The notes under the pieces: model-generated
What the model saw: only the letters and a program-made list of their open reading frames with translations
Told to the model about the DNA's origin: nothing
Database searches by the model: none
Shown here: positions 7,850-16,989 of the stretch, piece after piece
Position numbering within the stretch: the first letter of the stretch is position 1
Layout: every line of letters begins with the position of its first letter
DNA from: Mycolicibacterium alvei
GTDB taxonomy: Bacteria; Actinomycetota; Actinomycetes; Mycobacteriales; Mycobacteriaceae
Length of the DNA stretch: 64,000 nt
Assembly: GCF_010727325.1 (NCBI RefSeq)
Contig: NZ_AP022565.1
Location: 4,340,001 to 4,404,000, forward strand
Reading direction: 5' to 3'
Made by a program: the position numbers and the translations under genes

Positions 7850-8603
7850 ATGCGGCCAGCGTGATCCCGACGTCGGTCAGGCGCTCGCGAACCGTCGTGG
7901 CGATCTGCACCGCACCCGGTGAATCGCCGTGTACACAGACCGAATCCACTGTCACGCTGATGACAGAACCGTCCACCGCGGTTACCTCACCGGCGGTGAC
8001 CATGCGCGCCACCCGGTCGGCGATCTCCGCGGGATCGTGCAGCACCGCCCCTGGTTCGCGCCGCGACACCAGGGTGCCGTCGGGTTGATAGGCGCGGTCG
8101 GCGAACGCCTCGGCGACAGTGCGCAGGCCGAGCCGGTCGGCCTCCTCGAACAACGCCGAACCCGCCAACCCGAGCACCGGTAGTCGAGCGTCGATGGCGG
8201 CCACCGCGGCGGCCACTGCGGTTGCCTGTTCACGGTGGCTGACGATGGCGTTGTACAGCGCACCATGGGGTTTCACGTAGGCCACGGTGGTTCCCGCGGC
8301 GTGCGCGAGGGCCTGCAGCGCACCGATCTGGTACATCACGTCGGCGGCGAGGTCCTCGGGGCTGACGTCGATGAAGCGTCTGCCGAATCCGGCCAGGTCC
8401 CGGTAGCTCACCTGGGCGCCCACCCGCACGCCCCGGGCCGCGGCCTGCCGGCAGGTGCGCAGCAGCAGCGCGGGATCGCCGGCGTGGAAACCGCAGGCCA
8501 TGTTGGCGCTGGTGACCACGGCGAGCATGGCCTCGTCGTCACCGTGATTCCACGCGCCGAAGCCCTCGCCCAGGTCGGCATTGAGATCGACGGCGGCAGC
8601 CAT
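7842..8603 (-). CDS. pxpA: 5-oxoprolinase subunit A (LamB/YcsF family)
   Basis: A 253-residue LamB/YcsF protein starting [15 protein letters not shown] and containing [43 protein letters not shown] and [15 protein letters not shown]. PxpA forms an ATP-dependent 5-oxoprolinase with PxpB and PxpC, opening 5-oxoproline to glutamate. No pxpB/pxpC neighbour is visible, which is unusual because they are commonly clustered. It lies nine bases downstream of bluB on the same strand and may share its transcript. ATG start. Confidence 0.92.
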   Translation of the reverse strand: MAAAVDLNADLGEGFGAWNHGDDEAMLAVVTSANMACGFHAGDPALLLRTCRQAAARGVRVGAQVSYRDLAGFGRRFIDVSPEDLAADVMYQIGALQALAHAAGTTVAYVKPHGALYNAIVSHREQATAVAAAVAAIDARLPVLGLAGSALFEEADRLGLRTVAEAFADRAYQPDGTLVSRREPGAVLHDPAEIADRVARMVTAGEVTAVDGSVISVTVDSVCVHGDSPGAVQIATTVRERLTDVGITLAAFS

Positions 8604-8612
8604 GTGTCCAGC

Positions 8613-9272
8613 TTAGGGCGACGGCTCGGCCGGCCAGCTGTTCTGGGCGACGAACTCGGGCAACGGGCGCCCGACCGTCCAGTGTTCGATCTCCAGCACC
8701 GGCCGGTCCGGGAATTCGGGTACCGGGCCCAGGCACAGGATCGCCACCGGCTCGGCGTCGTCGGGCATGCCCATCAACCGGGCCAGCGGCAGCGGCTCGA
8801 AGATCGACACCCAGCCCATGCCGAGTCCCTCGGCGCGGGCGGCCAGCCACATGTTCTGGATGGCGCAGGAGACCGAGGCCAGGTCCATCTGGGGCAGGGT
8901 GCGCCGACCGAAGATGTGCCGATCGCGGTTCTCGCCGAGCGCGACGACGAACAGTTCGGCGCAGTCGAGGATGCCCTCTACCTTCAGGGCCAGGAACTCG
9001 TCGCCGCGCGAGCCGAGCGCATCGGCGGTCCGGATTCGTTCCTGGTCGACGAGGGCGTGGATCTTGCGGCGCAACTCGTCGTCGGTGATCCGGATGAACC
9101 GCCACGGCTGCATCAGGCCGACGCTCGGGGCGGCGTGGGCGGCGTGCAGCAGGCGGCCGAGGACCTCGGGCGGCACCGTGCTGCCGGGGACGAACCGGCG
9201 CATATCCCGGCGTTCGGCGATGGCCCGGTAGACGGCGCGACGTTCGTCGGGGCTGAAGGCATGCTCGGACAC
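8613..9272 (-). CDS. bluB: 5,6-dimethylbenzimidazole synthase (BluB, nitroreductase fold)
   Basis: A 219-residue nitroreductase-fold flavoprotein with the BluB signatures RRDMRRFVPGSTVPPEVL, AAHAAPSVGLMQPWRFIRI and AIQNMWLAARAEGLGMGWVS. BluB cleaves FMN with oxygen to make 5,6-dimethylbenzimidazole, the lower ligand of cobalamin. Its place next to a riboswitch-controlled B12-type importer supports this over a generic nitroreductase. It starts at a GTG and is divergent from znuA, with a Zur box in the 175-base intergenic region; whether zinc affects bluB is unknown. Confidence 0.85.
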   Translation of the reverse strand: MSEHAFSPDERRAVYRAIAERRDMRRFVPGSTVPPEVLGRLLHAAHAAPSVGLMQPWRFIRITDDELRRKIHALVDQERIRTADALGSRGDEFLALKVEGILDCAELFVVALGENRDRHIFGRRTLPQMDLASVSCAIQNMWLAARAEGLGMGWVSIFEPLPLARLMGMPDDAEPVAILCLGPVPEFPDRPVLEIEHWTVGRPLPEFVAQNSWPAEPSP

Positions 9273-9417
9273 GATTGGAGCTTATGGGGTGGCCAGGCTG
9301 GGACCGAGTTGCGGTGGCGGCCGGCAGGGCCGCCCTGCAGGATCCGACTTCGCCTACCGCTCCGCGGCGATGCGCAAGGTCTGGGGTGTGGGCCATCGGA
9401 CCCCGGTGTGCGGCCAC

Positions 9418-9438
9418 TAATGAAAACGGTTATCGTTA
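9418..9438. promoter_or_regulatory. Zur box upstream of znuACB
   Basis: A 21-bp imperfect palindrome beginning TAATGAAAACGG and ending TATCGTTA, differing from the site at 3549-3569 at only two positions. It ends nine bases before the znuA GTG, so repression would block transcript initiation and the message is probably leaderless or nearly so. Confidence 0.87.
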
Positions 9439-9447
9439 CTGGGTGAT

Positions 9448-10362
9448 GTGGTCGTGAACCTCAAGCTCTACGCACTGGCGGGCCTGCTGCTCGTCACCCC
9501 GCTGGCCGCCTGCGGCTCCGAAGAGGCCCAGCCCGAATCTGCCGGCAACTGCGTGACGACACCGGTCAACGTCGTCGTCAGCGTCGACCAGTGGGGCGAC
9601 ATCGTGTCCGCCCTGGGTGGTGACTGTGCCAAGGTGACCACCGTAATCGCCGGGTCGTCGGTCGATCCGCACGACTTCGAGCCCGCGCCCGCCGACGCGG
9701 CGAAATTCCAGGGCGCCCAACTGGTCGTCGTCAACGGCGGGAACTACGACGCATGGGCCAACAAACTGGCACAGAGCGCCGCGCCGAATGCCATCGTCGT
9801 CTCGGCCGTCGGCCAGTCCGACGAATCGTGGGCCAACCCACACGCCTGGTACAACCCCGCCGCGGTCAGCGGCGTCGCCGACACCGTCACCGAGGAACTC
9901 GGTCAAGCGGCTCCCGAGGCACGGGATTACTTCCTGGCGCGCCGGGCCGAGTTCACCACCGCGATGCAGCCCTACCAACAGCTGATCGCCGACATCAAGG
10001 CCAAGGCGCCCGGCAAGCGCTATGCCGCCACCGAAGTGCTGTTCGACGATATGGCGGCCGCGCTCGGCCTGGTCAACCAGACTCCTGCCGGGTTTCAGGC
10101 GGCCGTGTCGAACCACACCGACCCGTCACCGGCGGATCTGGACGCATTCCTGCGACTGCTCTCCGATCACGGTGTCGATGTGCTGATCTACAACACCCAG
10201 ACCGAGGGCGCGCTGCCCAAGCAGATCCGGGCCGCCGCCGAGAGTGCCGGGATTCCGGTTGTCGATGTCACCGAAACGGTGGCGCCCGGAGCGGATTCGT
10301 TCGAGGCTTGGCAGGTGAACCAACTGACCGCGCTGGCCAAGGCGCTCGGAGTCCAGCCCTAG
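9448..10362 (+). CDS. znuA: Zinc ABC transporter substrate-binding lipoprotein
   Basis: A 304-residue cluster A-I binding protein. It has a lipoprotein signal with lipobox LAAC near residue 21. Candidate zinc ligands are the His of VDPHDFEP, of WANPHAWYN and of SNHTDPS, plus an acidic residue in the C-terminal lobe. The His-rich loop found in many ZnuA proteins is absent, so this is a short-loop form. The Zur box directly upstream supports zinc over manganese. Start is GTG; another in-frame GTG follows two codons later. The stop TAG overlaps the znuC GTG. Confidence 0.92.
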   Translation: MVVNLKLYALAGLLLVTPLAACGSEEAQPESAGNCVTTPVNVVVSVDQWGDIVSALGGDCAKVTTVIAGSSVDPHDFEPAPADAAKFQGAQLVVVNGGNYDAWANKLAQSAAPNAIVVSAVGQSDESWANPHAWYNPAAVSGVADTVTEELGQAAPEARDYFLARRAEFTTAMQPYQQLIADIKAKAPGKRYAATEVLFDDMAAALGLVNQTPAGFQAAVSNHTDPSPADLDAFLRLLSDHGVDVLIYNTQTEGALPKQIRAAAESAGIPVVDVTETVAPGADSFEAWQVNQLTALAKALGVQP

Positions 10363-11138
10363 TGTCAACGGACGCGCCGCCGCCCGCCGTCGTCTTCGAC
10401 GACGTCAGCGCTGTGCGCGGGGGACGGCTGATCTGGTCGGAGGGCACCTTCGAGATCCCGACCGGCGGCATCGTCGCGCTGATCGGCTCCAACGGGTCGG
10501 GCAAGTCGACCATGCTGCAGGTCATCCTGGGCCTGCTGCCCGCGGCCTCGGGTTCGGTGCGGGTGATCGGCGGCGCGCCGGGTGAACACAACGATCTGAT
10601 CGGCTACGTCCCCCAGGACTACGCCGCAGGCGCGGGGGAGGCCATCCGGGCCCGCGGTGCGGTGACCCTCGGGCTCACGGGGCGTCGCTGGGGTTTCACC
10701 CGCACCTCGGCCGCCGACCGGGCCCGGGTCGACGAGGCCCTGGGGTGGGTCGAGGCCACCGGGTTCGCGAACATGCGGTTGTCGGAGCTGTCCGGAGGCC
10801 AGCGCCAGCGCGTCGCCCTGGCGAATGCCCTTGTCGGACATCCGAAAATGCTCATTCTCGATGAGCCGTTGGCCGCACTCGACCTGCGCAACCAACACGA
10901 GATCGTGCAGCTGCTGGCCAAACTCAACAAGGACCTGGGTGTGACGATTCTCGTTGTCGCACATGACCTCAATCCACTGCTGAGCGTGCTCGACAGTGCG
11001 ATCTACCTGCTCGACGGGCACGCACACCACGCCGCGATCGACGAGGTGGTGGACGCCGACCTGCTGACCCACCTCTACGGAACCCAGGTGCAGGTGGCGA
11101 ACACCCCGCTGGGGCAGATGTACATGAGGAGCGTGTGA
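10362..11138 (+). CDS. znuC: Zinc ABC transporter ATPase
   Basis: A 258-residue ABC ATPase with Walker A GSNGSGKST, signature LSGGQRQRVALANAL, Walker B MLILDEPLAALDLRNQ and switch His in VVAHDLNPLL. It starts at a GTG sharing one base with the znuA stop and its stop overlaps the znuB start, so the three genes form one coupled operon behind the Zur box. Confidence 0.93.
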   Translation: MSTDAPPPAVVFDDVSAVRGGRLIWSEGTFEIPTGGIVALIGSNGSGKSTMLQVILGLLPAASGSVRVIGGAPGEHNDLIGYVPQDYAAGAGEAIRARGAVTLGLTGRRWGFTRTSAADRARVDEALGWVEATGFANMRLSELSGGQRQRVALANALVGHPKMLILDEPLAALDLRNQHEIVQLLAKLNKDLGVTILVVAHDLNPLLSVLDSAIYLLDGHAHHAAIDEVVDADLLTHLYGTQVQVANTPLGQMYMRSV

Positions 11139-12019
11139 TGTCGGCCGGTCTGGCTGCTGCTGGAGCGTTCGCCCAAGGCAATCTGGCACTGGGCTACCAG
11201 CACAACTGGTGGCAGATTCTGACGTCGGTGTTCATGCGCAACGCGTTGATCGGCGGCACTTTGGTGGCGCTGGCCGCCGGCCTGATCGGCTATTTCGTCA
11301 TCGTCCGCAACACCGCCTTCGCCGCGCACGCGCTGGCCCACATCGGTCTGCCCGGCGCCACCGGCGCGGCGCTGCTGGGGCTTCCGGTCGGATTGGGGCT
11401 GGGAGCGTTCTGCATCGGCGGCGCGCTGGTGATCGGGGCGCTGGGCAGCCGGGCCTACGACCGTGAGGTGGCCACCGGCACCGTTCTGGCGCTGGCCACC
11501 GGTTTCGGCCTGTTCTTCAACTCGCTGGCCACCAAGAATTCGTCCACCCTGACCAATGTGTTGTTCGGGAACCTGCTGGCCATCACCCACCAGCAGTTGC
11601 TGATGTTCGCCGCACTGTTGGTGGTGTTGGCCGCCGCGGTCGTATTCGTCTTCCGCCCACTGCTGTTCGCGTCGGTCAACGCGCAGGTGGCCGAGGCCAA
11701 AGGGGTGCCGGTCCGGGCGTTGTCGGTGCTGTTCATGGTCCTGTTGGGAATTGCGGTGACGATGGCGGTGCTGGCGGTGGGCACGCTGCTGCTGTTCGCG
11801 CTCGTCGTCACCCCGGCCGCGACGGCGATCATGGTGACGGCCCGGCCGATTCTCGCGATGGCGATCTCAACCGGGATCAGCGTGGCGTCGGTGTGGGCGG
11901 GGCTGGCGGTTTCGGCGATCTTCAACATGCCGCCGAGCTTCGTGATCGTCACGATCGCCTGCGGGATCTGGCTGGCGGTGTGGACGGTTGACCGGGTGCG
12001 GAATTCGGAGATCCACTAG
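11138..12019 (+). CDS. znuB: Zinc ABC transporter permease
   Basis: A 293-residue ABC-3 family permease with about eight to nine membrane helices. Family hallmarks are FMRNALIGGTLVALAAG, the inner HALAHIGLPG segment and ALVVTPAATAIM near the C-terminus. It works as the homodimeric membrane channel with ZnuA and ZnuC. The ATG that overlaps the znuC stop (TGATG) is preferred; a GTG one codon upstream is also in frame. The LacI-type regulator begins 11 bases after its stop. Confidence 0.93.
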   Translation: MSAGLAAAGAFAQGNLALGYQHNWWQILTSVFMRNALIGGTLVALAAGLIGYFVIVRNTAFAAHALAHIGLPGATGAALLGLPVGLGLGAFCIGGALVIGALGSRAYDREVATGTVLALATGFGLFFNSLATKNSSTLTNVLFGNLLAITHQQLLMFAALLVVLAAAVVFVFRPLLFASVNAQVAEAKGVPVRALSVLFMVLLGIAVTMAVLAVGTLLLFALVVTPAATAIMVTARPILAMAISTGISVASVWAGLAVSAIFNMPPSFVIVTIACGIWLAVWTVDRVRNSEIH

Positions 12020-12030
12020 CCTCAGAAAGC

Positions 12031-13131
12031 ATGCCAAGGAGTCCTCACCCGCCGCGGCGGGCCACCCTGGCTTCGTTGGCGGCCGAACTGAAGGTTTCGC
12101 GGACCACGATCTCCAACGCGTACAACCGGCCTGACCAGTTGTCCACCGAGCTTCGCGACCGGATCTTCGATGCGGCCAAGCGGTTGGGCTACGCCGGACC
12201 GGATCCGGTGGCCCGGTCGCTGCGCACCCGGCGGGCCGGTGCGGTGGGACTGATCATCACCGAGCCGCTCAACTACTCGTTCAGTGATCCCGCCGCGCTG
12301 GATTTCGTTGCCGGGCTTGCCGAATCCTGCGAGGCGGCTGGGCAGGGGCTGTTGTTGGTGGCCATCGGTCCCAACCGCAGTTTCGAGGACGGTTCGGCGG
12401 CCGTACTCGCCGCGGGTGTCGACGGATTCGTGGTGTATTCGGCCTCCGACGACGATCCGTATCTGTCGGTGGTGCGTCAGCGGCAGTTGCCCGTCGTGGT
12501 GGTCGATCAGCCTAAGGACGTTCCCGGGGTCTCGCGGGTCGGCATCGACGATCGCGGCGCGATGCGGCAATTGGCCGAGCATGTGCTCGAACTGGGTCAT
12601 CGCGACATCGGCCTGCTGACCATGCGGCTGGGTCGCGACTGGATACACGCCGGCACGAAACCCGCACTGGCAGATCCAGATCGGGTTCTGACTCCGCACT
12701 TCCATGTGCAGCGCGAACGGATCCACGGGGTGTACGACGCGATGGCAGCTGCCGGCCTGGCGCCGGACAGGCTGACCGTGGTGGAGAGCTACGACCATCT
12801 GCCGACGTCCGGCGGAGCTGCTGCCGAGGTGGCGCTGGACGCCAACCCCCGCATCACCGCGCTGATGTGCACCGCCGACGTACTGGCCTTGTCGGCCATG
12901 GACTATCTGCGTTCCCGCGGCATCTATGTGCCCGGGCAGATGACGGTGACCGGTTTCGACGGGGTGCCCGACGCGTTGCGCCGAGGCCTGTCCACGGTCG
13001 TGCAGTCCAGTATGGCCAAGGGGCGCAGAGCCGGTGAATTGCTGCACAATCCGCCGCGGGACGGGCTGCCGGTGATCGACGTGCTGGAAACCGAGGTGGT
13101 GCGCGGCCGGACGTCTGGCCCGCCGGCCTGA
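12031..13131 (+). CDS. LacI-family transcriptional regulator (Rv3575c-like)
   Basis: A 366-residue regulator. The N-terminal helix-turn-helix reads LASLAAELKVSRTTISNAYN followed by the hinge helix region RSLRTRRAGAVGLI. The C-terminal periplasmic-binding-like core has DGFVVYSASDDDPYL and TALMCTADVLALSAMDYL. By position next to otsB and kstR it corresponds to Rv3575c. The effector is unknown. It follows znuB by 11 bases but need not be functionally linked to zinc. It converges on otsB. Confidence 0.88.
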   Translation: MPRSPHPPRRATLASLAAELKVSRTTISNAYNRPDQLSTELRDRIFDAAKRLGYAGPDPVARSLRTRRAGAVGLIITEPLNYSFSDPAALDFVAGLAESCEAAGQGLLLVAIGPNRSFEDGSAAVLAAGVDGFVVYSASDDDPYLSVVRQRQLPVVVVDQPKDVPGVSRVGIDDRGAMRQLAEHVLELGHRDIGLLTMRLGRDWIHAGTKPALADPDRVLTPHFHVQRERIHGVYDAMAAAGLAPDRLTVVESYDHLPTSGGAAAEVALDANPRITALMCTADVLALSAMDYLRSRGIYVPGQMTVTGFDGVPDALRRGLSTVVQSSMAKGRRAGELLHNPPRDGLPVIDVLETEVVRGRTSGPPA

Positions 13132-13144
13132 CCTCTTCTCAATT

Positions 13145-13207
13145 CGCCGAAACGGTATTCCAGCAGATGCCTACTCGGCCTTTTCCTGCCGGAATACCGT
13201 TTCGGCG
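13145..13207. repeat. Perfect 17-bp inverted repeat at the convergent lacI/otsB ends
   Basis: CGCCGAAACGGTATTCC (13145-13161) is the exact reverse complement of GGAATACCGTTTCGGCG (13191-13207), with a 29-base loop. The right arm encodes the last residues of OtsB and the loop contains its stop codon. The position between two converging genes suggests a transcription barrier, though there is no U tract and the loop is long. Confidence 0.7.
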
Positions 13208-13950
13208 GAGCGGCGCGCGTCGAGCAGGTATTTCAGTGCGGCCGCAACATCTTCGGGCTCGTCCACCCGGTACCCGGCCAGCGTCTGGCCCGGTCCGACC
13301 TTGACGCCCACGTCGCCGTCGCGCAGCCGCCGGAACGCCTTCTCGTCGGTGACGTCGTCGCCGAAATAGATCACCGTCGACGCGCTGTGCTCGTCGCGCA
13401 GGACGTCGATCGCCTCGCCCTTGTCGGTGGTGATCACGGCGAACTCGAGGACGGCCTTGCCCTCGGTCAGCTCGGCCTCCCAGGCCGCTGACGCCGCACG
13501 TGCCTGCGCGCACGCGGAGTCGGCGTCGGCAGGTTCGGCGTTGCGCACGTGCAGGGCCACGCTTGCGGGTTTGATTTCGACGGTCACCCCGGGCCGGTTA
13601 CGGGCGATCGCGGTGAGTTCGGCGGCGATCTGATCGAGCCGGGCGCGATCGATCGGGTGGGCGAATCCGGAGTCGAACTCGGCGCCGTGGCTGCCGACGA
13701 GGTGCACTGCCGTGGGCATGCCCGAAAGATCCCGCAGTACCTCGAGGGCGCGCCCTGAGATCAGGGCGGTCGCGGTGCCGGGCAGGTCGGCGAGTGCGAT
13801 GAGCGTATCGGCGGCGTCGCGCAGCGGGCGCGCGTCGGCCGGGTTGTTCACGATCGGGGCGAGGGTGCCGTCGAAATCGGAGGTGATCAGCAGCCTGGGT
13901 ATGCGTGCGGCCCGGGCCAGTGCGTCCTGGAGTTCGACGGGAAGGGTCAC
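13171..13950 (-). CDS. otsB: Trehalose-6-phosphate phosphatase
   Basis: A 259-residue HAD-superfamily phosphatase. The nucleophile motif DFDGTLAPI is at residues 24-32, the second motif is in ALISGRALEVL, the cap includes GSHGAEFDSG, and the metal motif is YFGDDVTDEKAF. It dephosphorylates trehalose 6-phosphate to trehalose, a compatible solute and precursor of mycolate glycolipids. GTG start; it lies three bases after kstR on the same strand and is probably cotranscribed with it. Its 3' end forms one arm of a perfect inverted repeat. Confidence 0.93.
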   Translation of the reverse strand: MTLPVELQDALARAARIPRLLITSDFDGTLAPIVNNPADARPLRDAADTLIALADLPGTATALISGRALEVLRDLSGMPTAVHLVGSHGAEFDSGFAHPIDRARLDQIAAELTAIARNRPGVTVEIKPASVALHVRNAEPADADSACAQARAASAAWEAELTEGKAVLEFAVITTDKGEAIDVLRDEHSASTVIYFGDDVTDEKAFRRLRDGDVGVKVGPGQTLAGYRVDEPEDVAAALKYLLDARRSAETVFRQEKAE

Positions 13951-13953
13951 CCG

Positions 13954-14631
13954 TCAGATCTTAGGTTTGTCCTCGGCGCCGATCAGCAATCGCACGGCCA
14001 GATCCAGTCGCTTGCTGACGTCGGTGGCCGAGGCGCGCCGGGTCAGCCAGGCCAGCAGGTTGGACAGCCATACGTCCGAGATGACGCGGGCGATGTGGTA
14101 CTGGTCCTCGGTCGGCTCGCCGTCGCTCATCGCGCGGGCGAACATCGAGTCCATCAGTTTGCCGACATGATCGACCTCGCCCGCCGCGGAGGCGTCGGCG
14201 AAGACGAAGGCCCGCGTCATGGCCTCGGTGAGCAGCGGATTGCGCTGCATGGCCCGGTTCAGCTTGCCGACCATGAAGCTCAGCCGCTGGTAGGGGGTGC
14301 CACCGGCGAGGGCGGCCCGGTCGGTCTTGGCGTCGATGCGCTCGAACTCGCGGCCGAGGGCGGACACCAGCAGGTGAACCTTGGACGGGAAGTAGCGGTA
14401 CAGCGTGCCGACGGCGACATCGGCGCGTTCGGCCACGGCCCGCATCTGGACGGCTTCGTAGCCGCCCTTGGAGGCGATGGCCAGGGTGGCGTCCAGGATG
14501 CGCTTTCGGCGCTCCCGCTGAGCTTCTGAGCCGAGTTCGGATTCGGCGAGGACGGCCACGTTCAGGACCTCACGCGGTCGGGTGTCTGACCCGGACGGTT
14601 CGCTGCCTGCCTGTTGTGGTGCGCTGGACAT
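13954..14631 (-). CDS. kstR: TetR-family cholesterol catabolism repressor KstR
   Basis: A 225-residue TetR regulator almost identical in pattern to mycobacterial KstR: SELGSEAQRERRKRILDAT, the HTH RAVAERADVAVGTLYRYFPSK and the ligand domain RNPLLTEAMTRAFVFADASA. KstR represses the upper cholesterol pathway and is released by a 3-oxo-steroid CoA thioester. The ATG at 14631 gives a Ser/Gly-rich N-terminal tail. An in-frame GTG at 14559, preceded by GAGG, would give the 201-residue form matching the M. tuberculosis annotation; either is possible. Divergent from fadE34 with a KstR operator between them. Confidence 0.95.
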   Translation of the reverse strand: MSSAPQQAGSEPSGSDTRPREVLNVAVLAESELGSEAQRERRKRILDATLAIASKGGYEAVQMRAVAERADVAVGTLYRYFPSKVHLLVSALGREFERIDAKTDRAALAGGTPYQRLSFMVGKLNRAMQRNPLLTEAMTRAFVFADASAAGEVDHVGKLMDSMFARAMSDGEPTEDQYHIARVISDVWLSNLLAWLTRRASATDVSKRLDLAVRLLIGAEDKPKI

Positions 14632-14774
14632 GCGGTGTGTGGCCCCCTCTCGTCGCGTACGTTGTCGAAAACGATACGCACGGCGAACTCCTTCTTCGCA
14701 CCTCCGCGCCGTCAAACACACGGACGTGTCCTGCTGTTATGCGGTTCGACTTGACGGTCGAACACTGTCACCAT

Positions 14775-14788
14775 TAGAACACGTTCTA
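14775..14788. promoter_or_regulatory. KstR operator (perfect palindrome) before fadE34
   Basis: TAGAACACGTTCTA is a perfect 14-bp match to the TnnAACnnGTTnnA KstR consensus. It lies 44 bases upstream of the fadE34 ATG in the kstR/fadE34 intergenic region and could serve both promoters. Confidence 0.92.
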
Positions 14789-14832
14789 GTGGGAAGCACG
14801 GACTTCTCGCGTGAGGGGCTAGGAGGTCCACC

Positions 14833-16974
14833 ATGGCCGGCGCATCTGCCACCATCACCGACGAGCAGTTTGCCGCCCGCGACCTGGTACGGAGCTGGGC
14901 TGCCGCAACCGACACCGCCGCGGCGGTCCGATCCGGTGAAGATGATGCCGATGCCTGGCGCAGTCCCTTTCAGGGTCTCGCCGAACTGGGGATCTTCAGC
15001 GTTGCCGTGCCGGAGGACAAGGGCGGGGCCGGCGGCACGGTCGAGGACCTGTGCGCCATGGTCGACGAGGCCGCCGCCGCGCTGGTGCCCGGTCCGGTGG
15101 CCACCACGGCACTGGCCACCCTGATCGTCACCGACGAGGCCGTACTGGAGGCACTGGTATCGGGTGAGCGCACCGCCGGTGCGGCGCTGGACGCGGACCT
15201 GACGCTGTCCGGTGACTCCGAAACCGGCACCGTCTCGGGCACCGCCGAGTACGTCCTGGGCGCCGACGCCGCCGGGGTCCTGCTGCTGCCTGCCGGGGAC
15301 CGCGTGGTGCTGGTCGACGCGAGTGCCGCAGGGGTGAGCATCGAACTGCTCACCGCCACCGACTTCTCGCTGCCGCTGGCCCGGGTCGTGCTCGATTCCG
15401 CACCCGCGCAGGTGCTCGACGTCTCGCCGCAGCGGTTCTCCGACATCGCCGCCACCGTGTTGGCCGCCGAGGCCGCCGGGTTGGCCCGCTGGACCCTGCA
15501 GACCGCGACTGAGTACGCCAAGGTGCGCGAGCAGTTCGGCAAGCCGATCGGTAGCTTCCAGGCCGTCAAGCACATGTGTGCCGAGATGCTGTTGCGCTCG
15601 GAGCAGATCTCGGTGTCGGCCGCCGATGCGGCGCGTGCGGTGTCGGAGTCCGATGATTCCCAGCTGTCGATCGCTGCCGCTGTGGCGGCCGCCGCGGGCG
15701 TCGGCGCGGCCGAGGCCAACGCCAAGGACTGCATCCAGGTGCTCGGCGGTATCGGTATCACCTGGGAACACGAGGCGCATCTGTATCTGCGTCGCGCGTA
15801 CGGGATTTCGCATGCACTCGGTGGCCGGCGTCGGTGGATCCGCCGGGTCTCCGCACTGACCCAGCAGGGTGTGCGTCGTGAACTTCGGATCGACCTGGAC
15901 TCGGTGGCCGACCTGCGTCCGGAGATCAGTGCCGCGGTGGCCGAGGTGGCCGCGTTGCCGGTGGAAAAGCGGCAGGTGGCCCTGGCCGAGTCCGGTCTGT
16001 TGGCCCCGCACTGGCCACGTCCCTACGGGCGCAACGCATCTCCCGCCGAGCAGCTGCTGATCGATCAGGAGCTTGCCGCAGCCGAGGTGGTGCGCCCGGA
16101 TCTGGTGATCGGGTGGTGGGCAGTGCCGACCATCCTGGACCACGGCAGCGCGGCACAGATCGACCGGTTCGTGCCGGGCACCCTGCGTGGTGACGTGGCC
16201 TGGTGCCAGCTGTTCTCCGAGCCGGGCGCCGGGTCGGACCTGGCTGCGCTGCGCATGAAAGCTGTTCGCGCCGAAGGTCCGAACGGTGAGCCGGGGTGGA
16301 AGCTGACCGGCCAGAAGGTGTGGACCTCGGCGGCGCAGAAGGCGCACTGGGGCGTGTGCCTGGCGCGCACCGACGCCGACGCCCCGAAACACAAAGGCAT
16401 CACCTACTTCCTGATCGACATGTTGACGCCGGGCATCGAGATCCGCCCGCTGCGGGAGATCACCGGTGACGAACTGTTCAACGAGGTGTTCTTCGACGAC
16501 GTGTTCGTGCCCGACGACATGGTGGTGGGCACCGTCAACGACGGCTGGCGGTTGGCCCGCACCACGCTGGCCAACGAGCGGGTGGCGATGGCCGGCGGTA
16601 CAGCACTGGGCAATCCGATGGAGGAACTGCTGCAGACCCTCGGCGCGCAGCCGGATGTCGACCCGGCCGATCTGGACCGCCTCGGCGAATTGATCCTGAC
16701 GGCCCAGGTGGGGTCACTGCTGGACCAGCGGATCGCACAGTTGGCGGTCAGCGGCCAGGACACCGGTGCACAGGCCAGCGCGCGGAAGCTGATCGGCGTG
16801 CGTTATCGCCAGACGCTGGCGGAGTTCCGGCTGGAGCTGTCCGATGGCGGGGGCGTGGTACGCAACCGCGAGGTGCACGATTTCCTCAACACGCGCTGCC
16901 TGACGATCGCCGGCGGCACCGAGCAGATCCTGCTGACCGTTGCCGGTGAGCGCCTGCTCGGGCTGCCGCGCTAA
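14833..16974 (+). CDS. fadE34: Fused double-domain acyl-CoA dehydrogenase FadE34 (ChsE3)
   Basis: A 713-residue protein with two acyl-CoA dehydrogenase modules in one chain. The first spans residues 1 to about 335 (VREQFGKPIGSFQAVKHM, then QVLGGIGITWEHEAHLYLRR). The second runs from about 350 to the end (WCQLFSEPGAGSDLAALRM, GWKLTGQKVWTSAA, and NTRCLTIAGGTEQILL). Known FadE34/ChsE3 dehydrogenates C24 steroid side-chain CoA esters. The fused arrangement replaces the two-gene alpha2beta2 form seen for other steroid dehydrogenases. AGGAGG precedes the ATG and a KstR box lies upstream. Confidence 0.93.
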   Translation: MAGASATITDEQFAARDLVRSWAAATDTAAAVRSGEDDADAWRSPFQGLAELGIFSVAVPEDKGGAGGTVEDLCAMVDEAAAALVPGPVATTALATLIVTDEAVLEALVSGERTAGAALDADLTLSGDSETGTVSGTAEYVLGADAAGVLLLPAGDRVVLVDASAAGVSIELLTATDFSLPLARVVLDSAPAQVLDVSPQRFSDIAATVLAAEAAGLARWTLQTATEYAKVREQFGKPIGSFQAVKHMCAEMLLRSEQISVSAADAARAVSESDDSQLSIAAAVAAAAGVGAAEANAKDCIQVLGGIGITWEHEAHLYLRRAYGISHALGGRRRWIRRVSALTQQGVRRELRIDLDSVADLRPEISAAVAEVAALPVEKRQVALAESGLLAPHWPRPYGRNASPAEQLLIDQELAAAEVVRPDLVIGWWAVPTILDHGSAAQIDRFVPGTLRGDVAWCQLFSEPGAGSDLAALRMKAVRAEGPNGEPGWKLTGQKVWTSAAQKAHWGVCLARTDADAPKHKGITYFLIDMLTPGIEIRPLREITGDELFNEVFFDDVFVPDDMVVGTVNDGWRLARTTLANERVAMAGGTALGNPMEELLQTLGAQPDVDPADLDRLGELILTAQVGSLLDQRIAQLAVSGQDTGAQASARKLIGVRYRQTLAEFRLELSDGGGVVRNREVHDFLNTRCLTIAGGTEQILLTVAGERLLGLPR

Positions 16975-16989
16975 TCCCGCAGACGCCGG

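Noticed and set aside
8613..9272. Generic nitroreductase call for bluB
   Set aside because: The APSVGLMQPW segment and short length fit BluB, and the B12-related neighbours support it.
14737..16392. A 551-codon open frame antisense to fadE34
   Set aside because: Shadow of fadE34: Gly/His/Arg-rich translation with no family features, and it also crosses the KstR operator region.
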